A stretch of 64,000 nucleotides of DNA. It comes from Lacrimispora sphenoides. GTDB taxonomy: Bacteria; Bacillota; Clostridia; Lachnospirales; Lachnospiraceae. Of this stretch, positions 33,786-42,745 are shown in pieces. The position numbers were made by a program, and so were the translations under genes. Where the stretch lies: positions 3,102,501 through 3,166,500 of the forward strand of contig NZ_FOIP01000001.1 of assembly GCF_900105215.1 (NCBI RefSeq), in the 5' to 3' direction. The notes below the pieces were generated by a model. The model searched no databases. It worked only from the letters and a program-made list of their open reading frames with translations, and was not told the DNA's origin. The first letter of the stretch is position 1; each line of letters starts with the position of its first letter.

Positions 33786-34319
33786 ATGAAAAGATTGATA
33801 GCATCAGGGCTGGTATTGGCCTGCATGACATTGCTAATAGCTGGATGCAGCAAAAACCATAAAACGGCAGGGCATCCTCATGCTTACTTTAACGTAATGT
33901 ACATGGGGGAACTGGCAGTCTGTAAGATGCTGTGGAATCAAAACGATGAGATACTTCGATTAAAAGTACTGGCAGAGGATTACCCGCAAAAATTAAAGAA
34001 TGAGATCATTCGTTTCTTTTCCTTTGAGGCAGGCTTTTCCCAGATGCTGGCAGAAAAGAGTATCCCAGGGAACGATGTGTATTATGCATCCGCTCATCTG
34101 GTCCGTTCCATATCTGCGCTTAATCAAGTGCTGTTTGCACTAAATGAGCAATACTGCATAAACGAGAAAAAGGCGGTGAAAATGATTGATGGGTTTCCCA
34201 TATCTCCTGACCATTATAAAGAGAAGGTGGATACTATCTTTTCATTATCCGGTACTAATTTGCCGGGGGCGTGTGACCATCTGAAAAAATTGGTAAATGA
34301 AGTAGATTTATTGCTTTGA
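33786..34319 (+). CDS. Hypothetical lipoprotein
   Basis: A 177-aa protein with a lipoprotein signal, lipobox LIAGC, Cys21. The mature part is helical, with no recognised domain. I use ATG 33786, because AAGGGGG is too close to the ATG at 33777. An AT-rich promoter region precedes it (33720-33760). It is followed 72 bases later by a DfsB-family gene, possibly in the same transcript. Confidence 0.75.
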   Translation: MKRLIASGLVLACMTLLIAGCSKNHKTAGHPHAYFNVMYMGELAVCKMLWNQNDEILRLKVLAEDYPQKLKNEIIRFFSFEAGFSQMLAEKSIPGNDVYYASAHLVRSISALNQVLFALNEQYCINEKKAVKMIDGFPISPDHYKEKVDTIFSLSGTNLPGACDHLKKLVNEVDLLL

Positions 34320-34391
34320 ATTTTCATAGGGCTGGCGCAGGCATGGTTGTCTGCCGGCAGCAAATAAAACAGAAATTTGGAGGGCAATGCA

Positions 34392-34907
34392 TTGACAGAA
34401 TATAAAGATAAGCAGGAATTGATCGACGAGATATTAAATCGTGCTAAATTATTCATAGATGAATTTTCAGATATTCAGGAAGCAGACAAGGACAAACAAA
34501 TTGACGGCGTGGACAGGACTCCGGCACAGATGATAGCCTATCAATTAGGGTGGTTAAACCTTGTTCTTCATTGGGAAGAACAGGAGCAGCAGGGGAATAC
34601 GGTTGTCACACCTCACCCAGATTATAAGTGGAACAATCTGGGCGGATTATATGAGAGCTTTTACAGGCAATACGAAACATACAGTTTACAGGAATTATGT
34701 ACTATGTTTAAGGAAACGGTACAAAAAATCATAAACCTTACGGAACATTATGAAGATACCGAGCTTTTTCAGCCAGGAAGCAGAAAATGGGCTTCTTCAA
34801 CACCTTCCAACTGGGCAGTCTGGAAATGGATCCATACGAATACGGTCGCGCCCTTTAAGTCATTTAGAAGTAAGATCAGAAAGTGGAAGAAGCTGAATGG
34901 TAGCTGA
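34392..34907 (+). CDS. ClbS/DfsB family four-helix-bundle protein
   Basis: A 171-aa protein of the ClbS/DfsB (DUF1706) family within the DinB-like four-helix superfamily: YKDKQELIDEIL at the start, TPAQMIAYQLGWLNLVLHWE in the middle, YKWNNLGGLYESFY and the end motif WAVWKWIHTNTVAPFKSFRS. ClbS protects against colibactin by hydrolysing it, and other members have unknown roles. TTG 34392 is chosen over TTG 34377 because TTTGGAGGG forms its ribosome site and family members begin at this point. Confidence 0.88.
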   Translation: MTEYKDKQELIDEILNRAKLFIDEFSDIQEADKDKQIDGVDRTPAQMIAYQLGWLNLVLHWEEQEQQGNTVVTPHPDYKWNNLGGLYESFYRQYETYSLQELCTMFKETVQKIINLTEHYEDTELFQPGSRKWASSTPSNWAVWKWIHTNTVAPFKSFRSKIRKWKKLNGS

Positions 34908-34923
34908 AAAGCTCTTATCGATA

Positions 34924-35811
34924 TTACCGATCCTTATGTATTTGAGGACTAATAAAAAAGAGTACCAGCCCCATTAAAATCGTTGCTATCCCGATACCTT
35001 GCTGAAGAGAAATTGCCTCATGTAAAATAAAATAGGCCAGAATGCAGGTGCCGATGGTTTCTCCCAGTATGCTCATGGAAATAACCGTCGCAGGAATCCA
35101 CTTTAGCAGCCAATTAAAGATAAATTGTCCAAAAATAGTTGATATAAGTGCTAATCCCCCAAAGGCTATCCAGGTGGCTTTCGGATAACCGCTGAAAGAG
35201 TTACCCCCAATCATTGCGTAACACCCTAAAAAAACGGAACTGCTTAAATAGCTGATGACGGAATAAGGAACCGCAGATAATTCCTTTCTTATTGCCTGGC
35301 CTATAAAAAAGTAGACACTGATAATTCCTGCCGCCAAAAACGCTAATAAATCACCAAAAAGAGCTTGAGAGCTTATTTGAAAATCCCCCCATCCTATGAT
35401 AAAGCAGCCCATAATGGCGATCAGACATCCCCCAATTGCCAGCTTGTGAAATCGTTCCTTCAAAAAAGTATATCCGATAGCGATCGAAAAAAGAGGCTGC
35501 AATGTTACGATAACTGTAGAGCTTGCCACTGATGTATGCCTCAGGGATTCAAACCACAGCAGATAATGAGCAGATAAGAGAAGTCCTGACAAAATCCCAA
35601 GTGACCATTGCTTTTTGGAGAGGGACAGCAATTGATTCTTATTTTGTTTGCTGCCCAATAAAAATGGCAAAAGGATCAGCGCTGCAAAAAATAATCGGAA
35701 AAATGCTGTTATAGCAGAAGGGGCATTAGCCAGGCGAACGAAAATTGCGGAGGTGGAAAGGGAAAAGACACCGAAAAGCAAAGCCAGGTACAATCCAATA
35801 TTAGTCTTCAA
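34924..35811 (-). CDS. EamA/DMT family transporter
   Basis: A 295-aa protein with ten hydrophobic helices in two EamA repeats, the layout of drug/metabolite transporters (RhaT/YdcZ-like). FWFESLRHTSVASSTVIVTLQPLF-type residues end the first repeat and SMSILGETIGTCILAYFIL lies in the second. The substrate is unknown. I choose TTG 35811 because AGGAG lies seven bases upstream; the longer frame to 35853 has no ribosome site. Confidence 0.85.
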   Translation of the reverse strand: MKTNIGLYLALLFGVFSLSTSAIFVRLANAPSAITAFFRLFFAALILLPFLLGSKQNKNQLLSLSKKQWSLGILSGLLLSAHYLLWFESLRHTSVASSTVIVTLQPLFSIAIGYTFLKERFHKLAIGGCLIAIMGCFIIGWGDFQISSQALFGDLLAFLAAGIISVYFFIGQAIRKELSAVPYSVISYLSSSVFLGCYAMIGGNSFSGYPKATWIAFGGLALISTIFGQFIFNWLLKWIPATVISMSILGETIGTCILAYFILHEAISLQQGIGIATILMGLVLFFISPQIHKDR

Positions 35812-36097
35812 AGTTTTTCTCCTATGTTTATAAATTATAAATGCAAAATACAATAAAATGCTTTAGTAATTATAGTATGATTGTTTGCTAAAAGCCAGTG
35901 TTATTTACATTTCTGATAAGTCAAAAATAAAGCGCTAAGAATACAGTATGTAGATGACCGAACTTCATCACGCCGATAATCAATCTTTTTTTATTAAGGC
36001 ATGAATACGGTTCATGCAACTCCCAGATTACTGTCAGTGTCACGTATCAACCTGGAAACGCAGAAAAAAACAATCCCTAATTTAAGGAAAGCCTGTG

Positions 36098-36122
36098 GCA
36101 TATTTGAAGAACAAATGGTATA
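36098..36122. repeat. Left attachment site (att core copy 1)
   Basis: 25-bp core, GCATATTTGAAG...ATGGTATA, 20 bases beyond the integrase stop codon. Identical to 39414-39438. Confidence 0.8.
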
Positions 36123-36141
36123 CTTTTTAAAATTCCTTTAT

Positions 36142-36912
36142 TTATGCCTGTTTTATGGCTATTATTTTATTGTTTGACTGCATTTTGACTGCATCATAAT
36201 AATTCTCTAATTTCTCAATTTCAACATCCGCATATCCAAAATGAGTGTAAGTGTCAAGGGTTGTTTTTATGTCAGAGTGTCCAAGCGGGTATTGTGCTTG
36301 CTTAATACCTACTCCAGCTTTGTACAAATCACTTGCATAGGTGTGACGAAAAATATGAGGGGTGATATCCTTGGCTAAAGGAGCGTTGCTCGTATCCTGC
36401 AATTTGGCCAGTATTTTCTTCCAACGATACTGAAAAGCTCCCCCTGACGGAATGTATCCTCCTTTGATGGTTATAAAAAGTATTCCAGTTTTTTCAGAAG
36501 TATATTGTCTTAGAATGGGAATCAGAGGCTTCGGGATCGGAATTTGTCTTGCTCCGGATGTGGTTTTAGTGTATTCTTGTAAGCAATCAGTTATCTTTTT
36601 GCTGGCTACGAGTGTTTTGGATACGTTTATCCTCATTTTAACAAAGTCAATATCCTCAACGTTCAAGGCAAGTGCTTCGTTTTTTCGCAAGCCAGTATAA
36701 AGAAGGACGTTTATAAAACATCTTTCGAAAGAGTCCAGTTTTGCGGTTTCAACAAGTTTTAACTCATCACTAGTTAACGCACGTTTAATCGATTTATTCT
36801 CATTTTTCACTCGCACCATCCCATTGGTGATATCCCTTGGCATAATGCTCTTATCTACGGCATATTTAACTATAGCTTTAATTCTGACCAGGTAAACGTT
36901 GTATTGTTCTAT
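36142..36912 (-). pseudogene. Tyrosine integrase, N-terminally truncated
   Basis: The catalytic domain is complete by eye: Arg in LLYTGLRKNEAL, HIFRHTYASDLY (His-x-x-Arg), GHSDIKTTLDTYTHF with His and the nucleophile Tyr. An ATG at 36843 gives 234 residues, but the frame stays open upstream to 36912 with sequence of the core-binding domain (YLVRIKAIVKYAVDKS) and then meets TGA at 36913-36915. The arm-binding domain and most of the core-binding domain are missing; intact members are about 370-400 aa. The break is next to a phage-gene fragment, so a deletion removed the N-terminus. Confidence 0.8.
36174..36194. repeat. TTTGACTGCATTTTGACTGCA copy 1, possible arm site
   Basis: A tandem TTTGACTGCA doublet, in the end of the integrase gene. 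The same 21 bases occur at the opposite end of the element, about 39281-39301, in the same orientation. Possible arm-type integrase-binding sites. Confidence 0.45.
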
Positions 36913-36953
36913 TCAGAAAAGAAGATGAATAAGTATCTGGGAGATATTTAAAA

Positions 36954-37515
36954 ATGATCGGGGCATTACCGGCTAGCTTGAATGTAGGCGGAGAGGAGTA
37001 TCCCGTTGAAACAGATTTTAGAAACATTCTGATTGGATTAACCGCCTGCGCTGATCCGGAGTATAACGATAGAGAAAGGCTGTACATATTGATGAAGCGA
37101 CTCTTCCGTGATCGTTTAAATGAAATCCCGGAAGATTACATTACAGAGGCGGCAGAAAAGGCTAAATGGTTTATTGACTGCGGGCAGGTGGTAGAAGATA
37201 AAAAGCCTCCTTTAAAAGTTATTGACTGGGAGCAGGACGAACCCATTATCTTTCCAGCTATAAATAAATTAGCTCATAGGGAGTCCGGTCCGTGGAATAT
37301 ATCCATTGGTGGACCTTTATGGGTTACTTTATGGAAATTGAAGAGGGAACCTTTTCCATGGTTTTGGGAATCCGGCAGAAGATTGCAAAGGGAAAGAAGC
37401 TGGAGAAATGGGAAGAAGAATTTTATCGTAACAACAAAGCTCTTTGAGATATTAAGACCCGGTACACGCAGGAAGAACAGGCAGAGATTAATTATTTAAA
37501 CAATTTTTTTGGGTA
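36954..37515 (+). pseudogene. Phage Gp15-like protein, frameshifted
   Basis: The start reads MIGALPASLNVGGEEYPVE, then TDFRNILIGLTA and AAEKAKWFIDCG, as in the Gp15 family of siphovirus tail-assembly proteins. After about residue 115 the frame changes: the proper continuation, VEYIHWWTFMGYFMEIEEGT then FSMVLGIRQKIAKGKKLEKW, lies in another frame and is itself cut by TGA near 37444 before ending INYLNNFFG. One frameshift and one stop make it a pseudogene. In phages Gp15 lies just before the tape-measure gene, and a tape-measure start follows here. Confidence 0.75.
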
Positions 37516-37561
37516 GGCGCCGTATGGTGTCTTATTTTATGCCCGGGGAAGAGGTGAAAAC

Positions 37562-37609
37562 ATGGCTGTTGATGGAAGTCTAAAATTTGATACTACATTC
37601 AGGCCATGA
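37562..37609 (+). pseudogene. Tape-measure protein start, truncated
   Basis: ATG 37562 behind AGAGGTGAAAAC reads MAVDGSLKFDTTFRP and stops. This is a typical beginning of a phage tail tape-measure protein (often MAVDGSLKFDTKID). The rest, normally over 600 aa, is deleted. Confidence 0.5.
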
Positions 37610-37935
37610 TGGGTACCTTTGAGGCCCAAGGGACCAGGGAACGGAAAGAAAACTTCGGTATCGGCACGCAGATCATACAGTTTGAAGGAAAAACGGCAAT
37701 CATAAAGAAATCAGTGGAAGAAGTATCTGTAAGAGTCACGGACTTAAAAGCAGAAACCGAAGCACAGTTTAAAGTGACCGCCGATCAGATCCTTGCAGAA
37801 GTAACCAGGGCGAAGCAGGCAGAGGCTTCTTTAAGCATCAGAGCCGATCAGATTGCACTATCGGTTACTAACCTAACCAATGATACTAATTCACGATTCA
37901 CGCAGACAGCGGAGCAGATATCCCTATGCCGATGA
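37606..37935 (+). pseudogene. Phage tail/fibre protein fragment
   Basis: A frame of 109 codons with repeats of the type SIRADQIALSVTNLTND and FKVTADQILAEVTRAKQAEA, a coiled, repetitive region seen in prophage tail-spike and endopeptidase tail proteins. It has no ribosome site, begins inside the truncated tape-measure frame, and ends early. It is a fragment joined by deletion to the tape-measure start. Confidence 0.6.
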
Positions 37936-38020
37936 TGCTGATGGAAAGATGGTAACGGAGCCGGTGACATTGACACCAGATCATGACGGTTCATTAAAGT
38001 ATCCAGGATTATCCTTATAA
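37922..38020 (+). pseudogene. C-terminal remnant of a phage structural gene
   Basis: In the frame shifted from the previous fragment the sequence reads PYADDADGKMVTEPVTLTPD then HDGSLKYPGLSL and stops at TAA. It looks like the end of a phage structural or tail protein, joined without a gap to the tail-fibre fragment. The family is uncertain. Confidence 0.4.
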
Positions 38021-38022
38021 AA

Positions 38023-38061
38023 TTAAGAGGAGCAAAGTAATTAAAACTTTACTCCTCTTAA
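38023..38061. terminator. Bidirectional terminator inside the element
   Basis: TTAAGAGGAG at 38023-38032 pairs with CTCCTCTTAA at 38052-38061, with AAAGT/ACTTT extending the stem. It separates the phage relics from the convergent secreted-protein gene. Confidence 0.8.
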
Positions 38062-38110
38062 AACTAAATCCAAAGTGCTAATATATCTAGCAACGTCTTA
38101 CAGTGTATTA

Positions 38111-38581
38111 CTATTTTGCGTGTGTTACTCTTATTATTTTACTATAATACATATTCCATCTATTACCATCAGATGGTGATCCATATCCATAAGTCAATCT
38201 GTAATCTCCATCAGCTATATGATAAAGAGAGTTTAATTTTTCACCAGATATAATATTAACATACCAATCACTGGCGTTATTCTGTATTGCTCGCCACATA
38301 ACTTCATTATCTGAAATTCGCACAAATCTCATGGATCCACCGTTTGTCCACTTACCGCTCCTTTTTATAATTGAGAACTGGTAATCATCATTATCATTTA
38401 TAACTAAGTTAACTACACTATCTTTATTACCCCATTTACCACTTTTCCATTCTGTATCGGTTAAACAATAATCGTCATAAACAATACGAGTTGCTGCAAA
38501 TGTTGCAATACTTAGTGAGGCACTTATTGCTAGTGTTAATATAATGACAAAAGTCTTTTTTAATTTTTTACTTAATTTCAT
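38111..38581 (-). CDS. Secreted protein of unknown function (element cargo)
   Basis: A 156-aa protein with a clear Sec signal peptide (MKLSKKLKKT, a hydrophobic core, then a likely cleavage near TFAATR). The mature part is small, polar and rich in Trp, Tyr, Asn and Asp (WKSGKWGNKDSVVNLVIND; RSGKWTNGGSMRFVRI), likely a beta-sandwich. No family is recognised. A GGGGGAT ribosome site precedes the ATG and a terminator follows. It is the only intact-looking gene with its own expression signals in the remnant, so it may be retained cargo. Confidence 0.7.
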   Translation of the reverse strand: MKLSKKLKKTFVIILTLAISASLSIATFAATRIVYDDYCLTDTEWKSGKWGNKDSVVNLVINDNDDYQFSIIKRSGKWTNGGSMRFVRISDNEVMWRAIQNNASDWYVNIISGEKLNSLYHIADGDYRLTYGYGSPSDGNRWNMYYSKIIRVTHAK

Positions 38582-38872
38582 ATTTCATATCCCCCTTTAC
38601 TGAAAAGTATCTTATTGTTGTTAAAGCAACAGGTTATAATAGATATCTCCCCCCTAACGAAGATATCATAAGTAATTATTATAGGGATAGTAATTACTAG
38701 TTATAGTTTCTCACTATTTGTGCAATCAGTCAACAATTAACTTAAATATTTGCTCTTATTTCCTCGCAATATTCGACATCTTTCAATTTATATTATTATT
38801 TTACTTGTAATTACATGGCAGCCGGTCGGAGTACAATTCGTGATATAAGCTTTAATGAGTAGGTGCATTGTG
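38582..38872. other. AT-rich intergenic stretch inside the element
   Basis: About 290 bases with no convincing gene. It should hold the promoter of the minus-strand secreted-protein gene. AACAGGTTATAATAG near 38626 is on the wrong strand for it. Nothing else recognisable. Confidence 0.3.
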
Positions 38873-39220
38873 CTAATATGAGAAGATATTTATGCAATGG
38901 CCGACCTGACTACACAATTTAACCCATAGGCATCTAACGATGTAGAAAATAAGTTTGAATCCAAATCGAATACCACCGATTATCGCATCACACCTATACT
39001 CATTGACCTGCTCACCATCATAGCATTTATAATCAGTGCAACTTATTTTAATATCAGTTATGGTCTGTAAAATCCCATCCTCACCTACAAATTTAAAGAG
39101 CAGTGGCCTGGGCGGGCAGCCAGGAGCATACCAGGCCATGCAAGCAATGGGGTATGTATTGCCTCTGATTATACCGCTATCAATTTTTTTAACATTGGTT
39201 CCGATCCCAAATACTCCCAT
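38873..39220 (-). CDS. Small protein of unknown function (element cargo)
   Basis: A 115-aa protein: MGVFGIGTNVKKIDSGIIRG, then a proline-rich WYAPGCPPRPLLFKFVGEDG, a KISCTDYKCYDGEQVNEYRC stretch with three Cys, then a hydrophobic C-terminus. The ribosome site AGGTAGG precedes the ATG. No family is recognised. The Cys spacing could bind metal or form disulfides. Confidence 0.5.
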   Translation of the reverse strand: MGVFGIGTNVKKIDSGIIRGNTYPIACMAWYAPGCPPRPLLFKFVGEDGILQTITDIKISCTDYKCYDGEQVNEYRCDAIIGGIRFGFKLIFYIVRCLWVKLCSQVGHCINIFSY

Positions 39221-39280
39221 ATGGATACCTACCTATTATAGTACTGTTCGAACCACTTAGGCTCTTTTCGGTTTCATTTT

Positions 39281-39301
39281 TTGACTGCATTTTGACTGCA
39301 G
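39281..39301. repeat. TTTGACTGCATTTTGACTGCA copy 2, possible arm site
   Basis: The same 21 bases as at about 36174-36194, here 112 bases inside the right attachment core, with a further single TTTTGACTGC at about 39312. Read on the minus strand it also resembles the last codons of the integrase (AVKMQS), so it could be a duplicated gene end. Confidence 0.45.
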
Positions 39302-39413
39302 GACGCTTGGTTTTGACTGCTTTTGGTTAGTGATGGTTAGTGGGGTTGGAATCCTGTAAAACCTTGGATTTATGCGGAAAGGTGCGGTTTTATTGGCTTT
39401 CGTAAATAAACTA

Positions 39414-39438
39414 GCATATTTGAAGAACAAATGGTATA
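39414..39438. repeat. Right attachment site (att core copy 2), at recQ promoter
   Basis: Identical to 36098-36122. Its last bases, TATA, together with the following AT form TATAAT at 39435-39440 directly before recQ. Confidence 0.8.
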
Positions 39439-39492
39439 ATGAAAAGAACTAATTGTAAAAAACAAATGATAAGGAGCAGATACAAAAGTTAT

Positions 39493-41325
39493 ATGGATAA
39501 ATTTCAAGCATTAAAGCACTATTTCGGCTACGACAGTTTCCGGGAGGGGCAGGAAATTCTTATCGACAGCATTTTGTCCGGAAGAGACGCCTTAGGAATC
39601 ATGCCCACCGGTTCCGGAAAATCCCTGTGCTTCCAAATACCAGCTCTTATGATGGAAGGAATCACACTGGTTATTTCTCCCCTGATCTCCCTCATGAAGG
39701 ACCAGGTAACAACTCTCAATCAAGCAGGCATTCATGCCGCATATCTTAACAGTTCTTTGACTGCAAGTCAGTATTATAAGGCCCTGGCCTATGCGCGGGA
39801 AGGGCGATATCCCATTATTTATGTAGCACCGGAACGTCTTGTAACGGATGAATTTCTGGATTTTGCATTAAACACAAATATTTCCATGGTAGCGGTGGAT
39901 GAAGCTCACTGTGTATCCCAGTGGGGACAGGATTTCAGACCCAGCTACTTAAAAATCGTGGATTTTATTGATAAGCTACCAAAACGTCCGGTCATCAGCG
40001 CGTTTACGGCAACTGCTACCAAAGAGGTTCGTGAAGATGTCATTGATATTCTCATGCTCAGGGAACCCGCCGTGGTGTCTACGGGATATGACAGACCCAA
40101 TCTCTATCTGGGGGTTCAGTCTCCCAAGGATAAGTATGCTACATTAAAGAACTATGTGGAATGCCACCCGGATCAGTGCGGGATTATTTACTGCCTGACC
40201 AGAAAGCTGGTGGAAGAGGTATGCGACCGGCTGAATCAAGAAGGGTTTTCAACAACCAGGTATCACGCCGGGTTAAGCGATGAGGAGCGGCGGAAGAACC
40301 AGGATGATTTTATCTACGATAGAAGCCAGATCATGGTGGCGACCAATGCCTTTGGCATGGGAATCGATAAATCCAATGTACGGTTTGTTATCCATTACAA
40401 TATGCCGAAGAACCTGGAATCCTACTATCAGGAGGTGGGCAGGTGCTCCAGAGACGGGGAGCCAGGAGAATGCATTCTGTTATACAGTGGTAAGGATGTC
40501 GTGACCAATCAAATGTTTATTGACAATAACCAGGATAATCAGGAGCTGGATTCCCTTAACCGACAGATGGTTATGGAACGGGACCGTGAACGGCTTAAGA
40601 AGATGACCTTTTACTCCTTTACCAACGAATGCCTCAGGGACTACATTCTGCGGTACTTTGGGGAGTATGGGGAGAATTACTGCGGCAATTGTTCCAACTG
40701 CTTAAGTCAGTTTGAAACTGTGGATGTGACGGATATTACAAAAGAATTGGTGGGATGCGTAAAAGCTAGCAGGCAGAGGTATGGAACTGCTGTCATTATC
40801 GATACGGTTCATGGAGCCAATACGGCAAAGATCAGAAACTACCGGATGAATGAGAACCCTCATTATGGAAATCTGGCAAAGGTTCCAGCCTATAAGCTTC
40901 GGCAGGTGATGAATCATTTATTTTTAAACGATTGGTTAGCCATAACCAATGATGAATACTCCATTGTTAAGCTGACAGAGAAATCTAAGGCGGTACTGGA
41001 AGATGGTGAATCCATAATCATGAAGATGGCTAAGGAACAGGAACCTGTGGAAAAGGTAAAGAGCGGAAAGAAGATAAAGAAATCAAGTGCATCCGCCCTG
41101 GAATTAACAGAAGGGGAGGCAGCTCTGTTTGAAACTCTAAGGGCGCTTCGGATGGAAATCGCCAAAGAGGAAAAGGTACCGCCCTATATCGTATTTTCTG
41201 ACAAAACCCTGGTACATATGTCCGTGAAGAAACCAAAGACAAAGGAAGCGATGCTGTCAGTTTCCGGAGTCGGGGAATTTAAGTTTGAGAAATATGGGGA
41301 AAGGTTTTTGGCGATATTCCTGTAG
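39493..41325 (+). CDS. recQ: ATP-dependent DNA helicase RecQ
   Basis: A 610-aa 3'-5' DNA helicase for recombination and replication repair. Motifs in order: RecQ motif 0 (FGYDSFREGQ), Walker A (PTGSGKS near residue 55), DEAH box (VDEAHCVSQWG), motif V/VI (TNAFGMGIDKSNVRFVIH; YYQEVGRCSRDGEPGE), the zinc site (CLRDYILRYFGE, then YCGNCSNC) and a C-terminal HRDC domain. I place the start at ATG 39493 (MDKFQALKHYFGYD), where the family begins. The ATG at 39439 overlaps the TATAAT of the attachment site. Followed by sbcDC, another repair module. Confidence 0.95.
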   Translation: MDKFQALKHYFGYDSFREGQEILIDSILSGRDALGIMPTGSGKSLCFQIPALMMEGITLVISPLISLMKDQVTTLNQAGIHAAYLNSSLTASQYYKALAYAREGRYPIIYVAPERLVTDEFLDFALNTNISMVAVDEAHCVSQWGQDFRPSYLKIVDFIDKLPKRPVISAFTATATKEVREDVIDILMLREPAVVSTGYDRPNLYLGVQSPKDKYATLKNYVECHPDQCGIIYCLTRKLVEEVCDRLNQEGFSTTRYHAGLSDEERRKNQDDFIYDRSQIMVATNAFGMGIDKSNVRFVIHYNMPKNLESYYQEVGRCSRDGEPGECILLYSGKDVVTNQMFIDNNQDNQELDSLNRQMVMERDRERLKKMTFYSFTNECLRDYILRYFGEYGENYCGNCSNCLSQFETVDVTDITKELVGCVKASRQRYGTAVIIDTVHGANTAKIRNYRMNENPHYGNLAKVPAYKLRQVMNHLFLNDWLAITNDEYSIVKLTEKSKAVLEDGESIIMKMAKEQEPVEKVKSGKKIKKSSASALELTEGEAALFETLRALRMEIAKEEKVPPYIVFSDKTLVHMSVKKPKTKEAMLSVSGVGEFKFEKYGERFLAIFL

Positions 41326-41575
41326 CTTCCTCTATTTTCCCAAACGTTCGCTTCCTTGCCTCCTTTCTTCCGTAGGAACTTCCAGTCCCTCCCTGTTGAG
41401 GAATTTAAAAGTTAGTCCTGTATGATAAGAGATTTGGCGGCAGGGAGATCCCGGTGCTTGCCTTTGAACTGGATGAAAAGGAACATCTGGTAAACATTTA
41501 AGATAAAAATGCCTGGGAGGAAATACCCTGAGGGTATTTCCTTAATCCCCAAACCACGGGCAGGAAAGAGGAAAT

Positions 41576-42745
41576 ATGAAGATTTTTCATCTATCTGATT
41601 TACATATCGGAAAACAGTTAAACGGCTACAGTTTAAAAGAAAACCAGGAAGCGGTCCTAAATCAGATTGTGGATTATGCAGCAACCCAGCACCCGGATGT
41701 TGTCCTGATCTGCGGTGATATCTATGATAAAACGGCTCCTTCCGGAGAGGCCTATACCATGTTTGGCAATTTCCTGGAAGCCCTTTCCGGAATAAAGCCT
41801 GAGATTACGGTCCTGATTATCGCAGGAAACCATGATTCACCGGAACGTCTGTCCTATGCCTCCGCCTTTCTGGAACGGCACCGCATTCATTTGTCCGTAT
41901 TCCCGCCCAGGAGCCAGGGGGAGTACTTAAAAAAAGTGGTATTGCGGGATGAAAATGGTCCGGTGAATTTCTACCTGCTGCCCTTTTTAAAACCAGGGTA
42001 TGTCCGGCCGCTTTTTCCGGACAACCAGCCGGAGGGATACGAAAGTGCTATAAGAGCTGTTCTGGAGAGAGAAACCATTGATGCCGGAGAGCGCAACATC
42101 CTTTTATCCCATCAATTTTACGCCTCAGGCAATAAAGACCCGGAAACCTGTGAGTCGGAGCAGGCGGTCATCATGGCGGGCGGCTTGGACCGGGTAGATG
42201 CTTCTGTTCTTTCTGACTTTGATTACACAGCACTGGGACATCTCCACGGTTCCCAAAAGGTAGGCAAGGCTTCAATACGATACTGCGGGACTCCCTATAA
42301 ATATTCCGTCAGCGAAGAAAACCATAAAAAATCAGTTACTGTGGTGAATATAGGTAAAAAGGGAGATGAACCGGAACTTGAATTTCTTCCGCTCAATGGA
42401 ATCCAGGATGTGAGGCGGGAAAGAGGGTCTTTATCTGAGATTCTTAAAAGAACCACAGAAGAAAACCGCCATGATTATGTCAGCGTCACACTCACCGATG
42501 AAGAGGAGCCTTACCGGGTCAGAGAATGCTTGGAAGAGGTGTTCGATCATTTGCTGGAGCTTCGGGTGGATAATGAGCGCACCCGGCAAAAGCGTCTGGA
42601 AGAGGGAGAGACCGTTCCGGTTCTTAAGCCTTTGGAGGCATTCCGGCAGTTTTTTAAGGCGGTAAGAGGGGAAGCGATGACAATGGAGGAAGAACAGGCC
42701 ATGGAGCGGATCGTACAGGAAGCAAAGGAGGAAGAGGGATTATGA
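41576..42745 (+). CDS. sbcD: Exonuclease SbcD subunit
   Basis: A 389-aa Mre11-type nuclease. Phosphoesterase motifs with metal ligands: FHLSDLHIGK (residues 4-13), ICGDIYDK, IAGNHDSPERL, LLSHQFYA and ALGHLHGSQ. With SbcC it opens and trims hairpins and protein-blocked DNA ends. The stop overlaps the sbcC start by four bases (ATGA). Confidence 0.96.
   Translation: MKIFHLSDLHIGKQLNGYSLKENQEAVLNQIVDYAATQHPDVVLICGDIYDKTAPSGEAYTMFGNFLEALSGIKPEITVLIIAGNHDSPERLSYASAFLERHRIHLSVFPPRSQGEYLKKVVLRDENGPVNFYLLPFLKPGYVRPLFPDNQPEGYESAIRAVLERETIDAGERNILLSHQFYASGNKDPETCESEQAVIMAGGLDRVDASVLSDFDYTALGHLHGSQKVGKASIRYCGTPYKYSVSEENHKKSVTVVNIGKKGDEPELEFLPLNGIQDVRRERGSLSEILKRTTEENRHDYVSVTLTDEEEPYRVRECLEEVFDHLLELRVDNERTRQKRLEEGETVPVLKPLEAFRQFFKAVRGEAMTMEEEQAMERIVQEAKEEEGL

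Larger units (their letters stand above)
36098..39438. mobile_element. Decayed integrated element between 25-bp direct repeats
   Basis: The 25-base core starting GCATATTTGAAG and ending ATGGTATA is repeated exactly at 36098-36122 and 39414-39438. Just inside the left copy lies a tyrosine integrase gene reading towards it. Inside are frameshifted or fused phage genes (Gp15-like, tape-measure start, tail fragment, structural-gene tail) and two minus-strand cargo genes. Flanks outside the cores differ. This is the expected layout of attL/attR with the integrase at one end. At 3.3 kb it is far too short for a working phage, so it is an internally deleted remnant. Confidence 0.82.

Noticed and set aside
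36098..39438. Functional prophage
   Set aside because: No terminase, portal, capsid or lysis genes remain and several phage genes are fused or frameshifted.
41519..41541. GGAAATACCCT hairpin before sbcD taken as a terminator
   Set aside because: Perfect stem but no T-run, and it lies just upstream of the sbcD ribosome site; function unclear, so not listed as a terminator.
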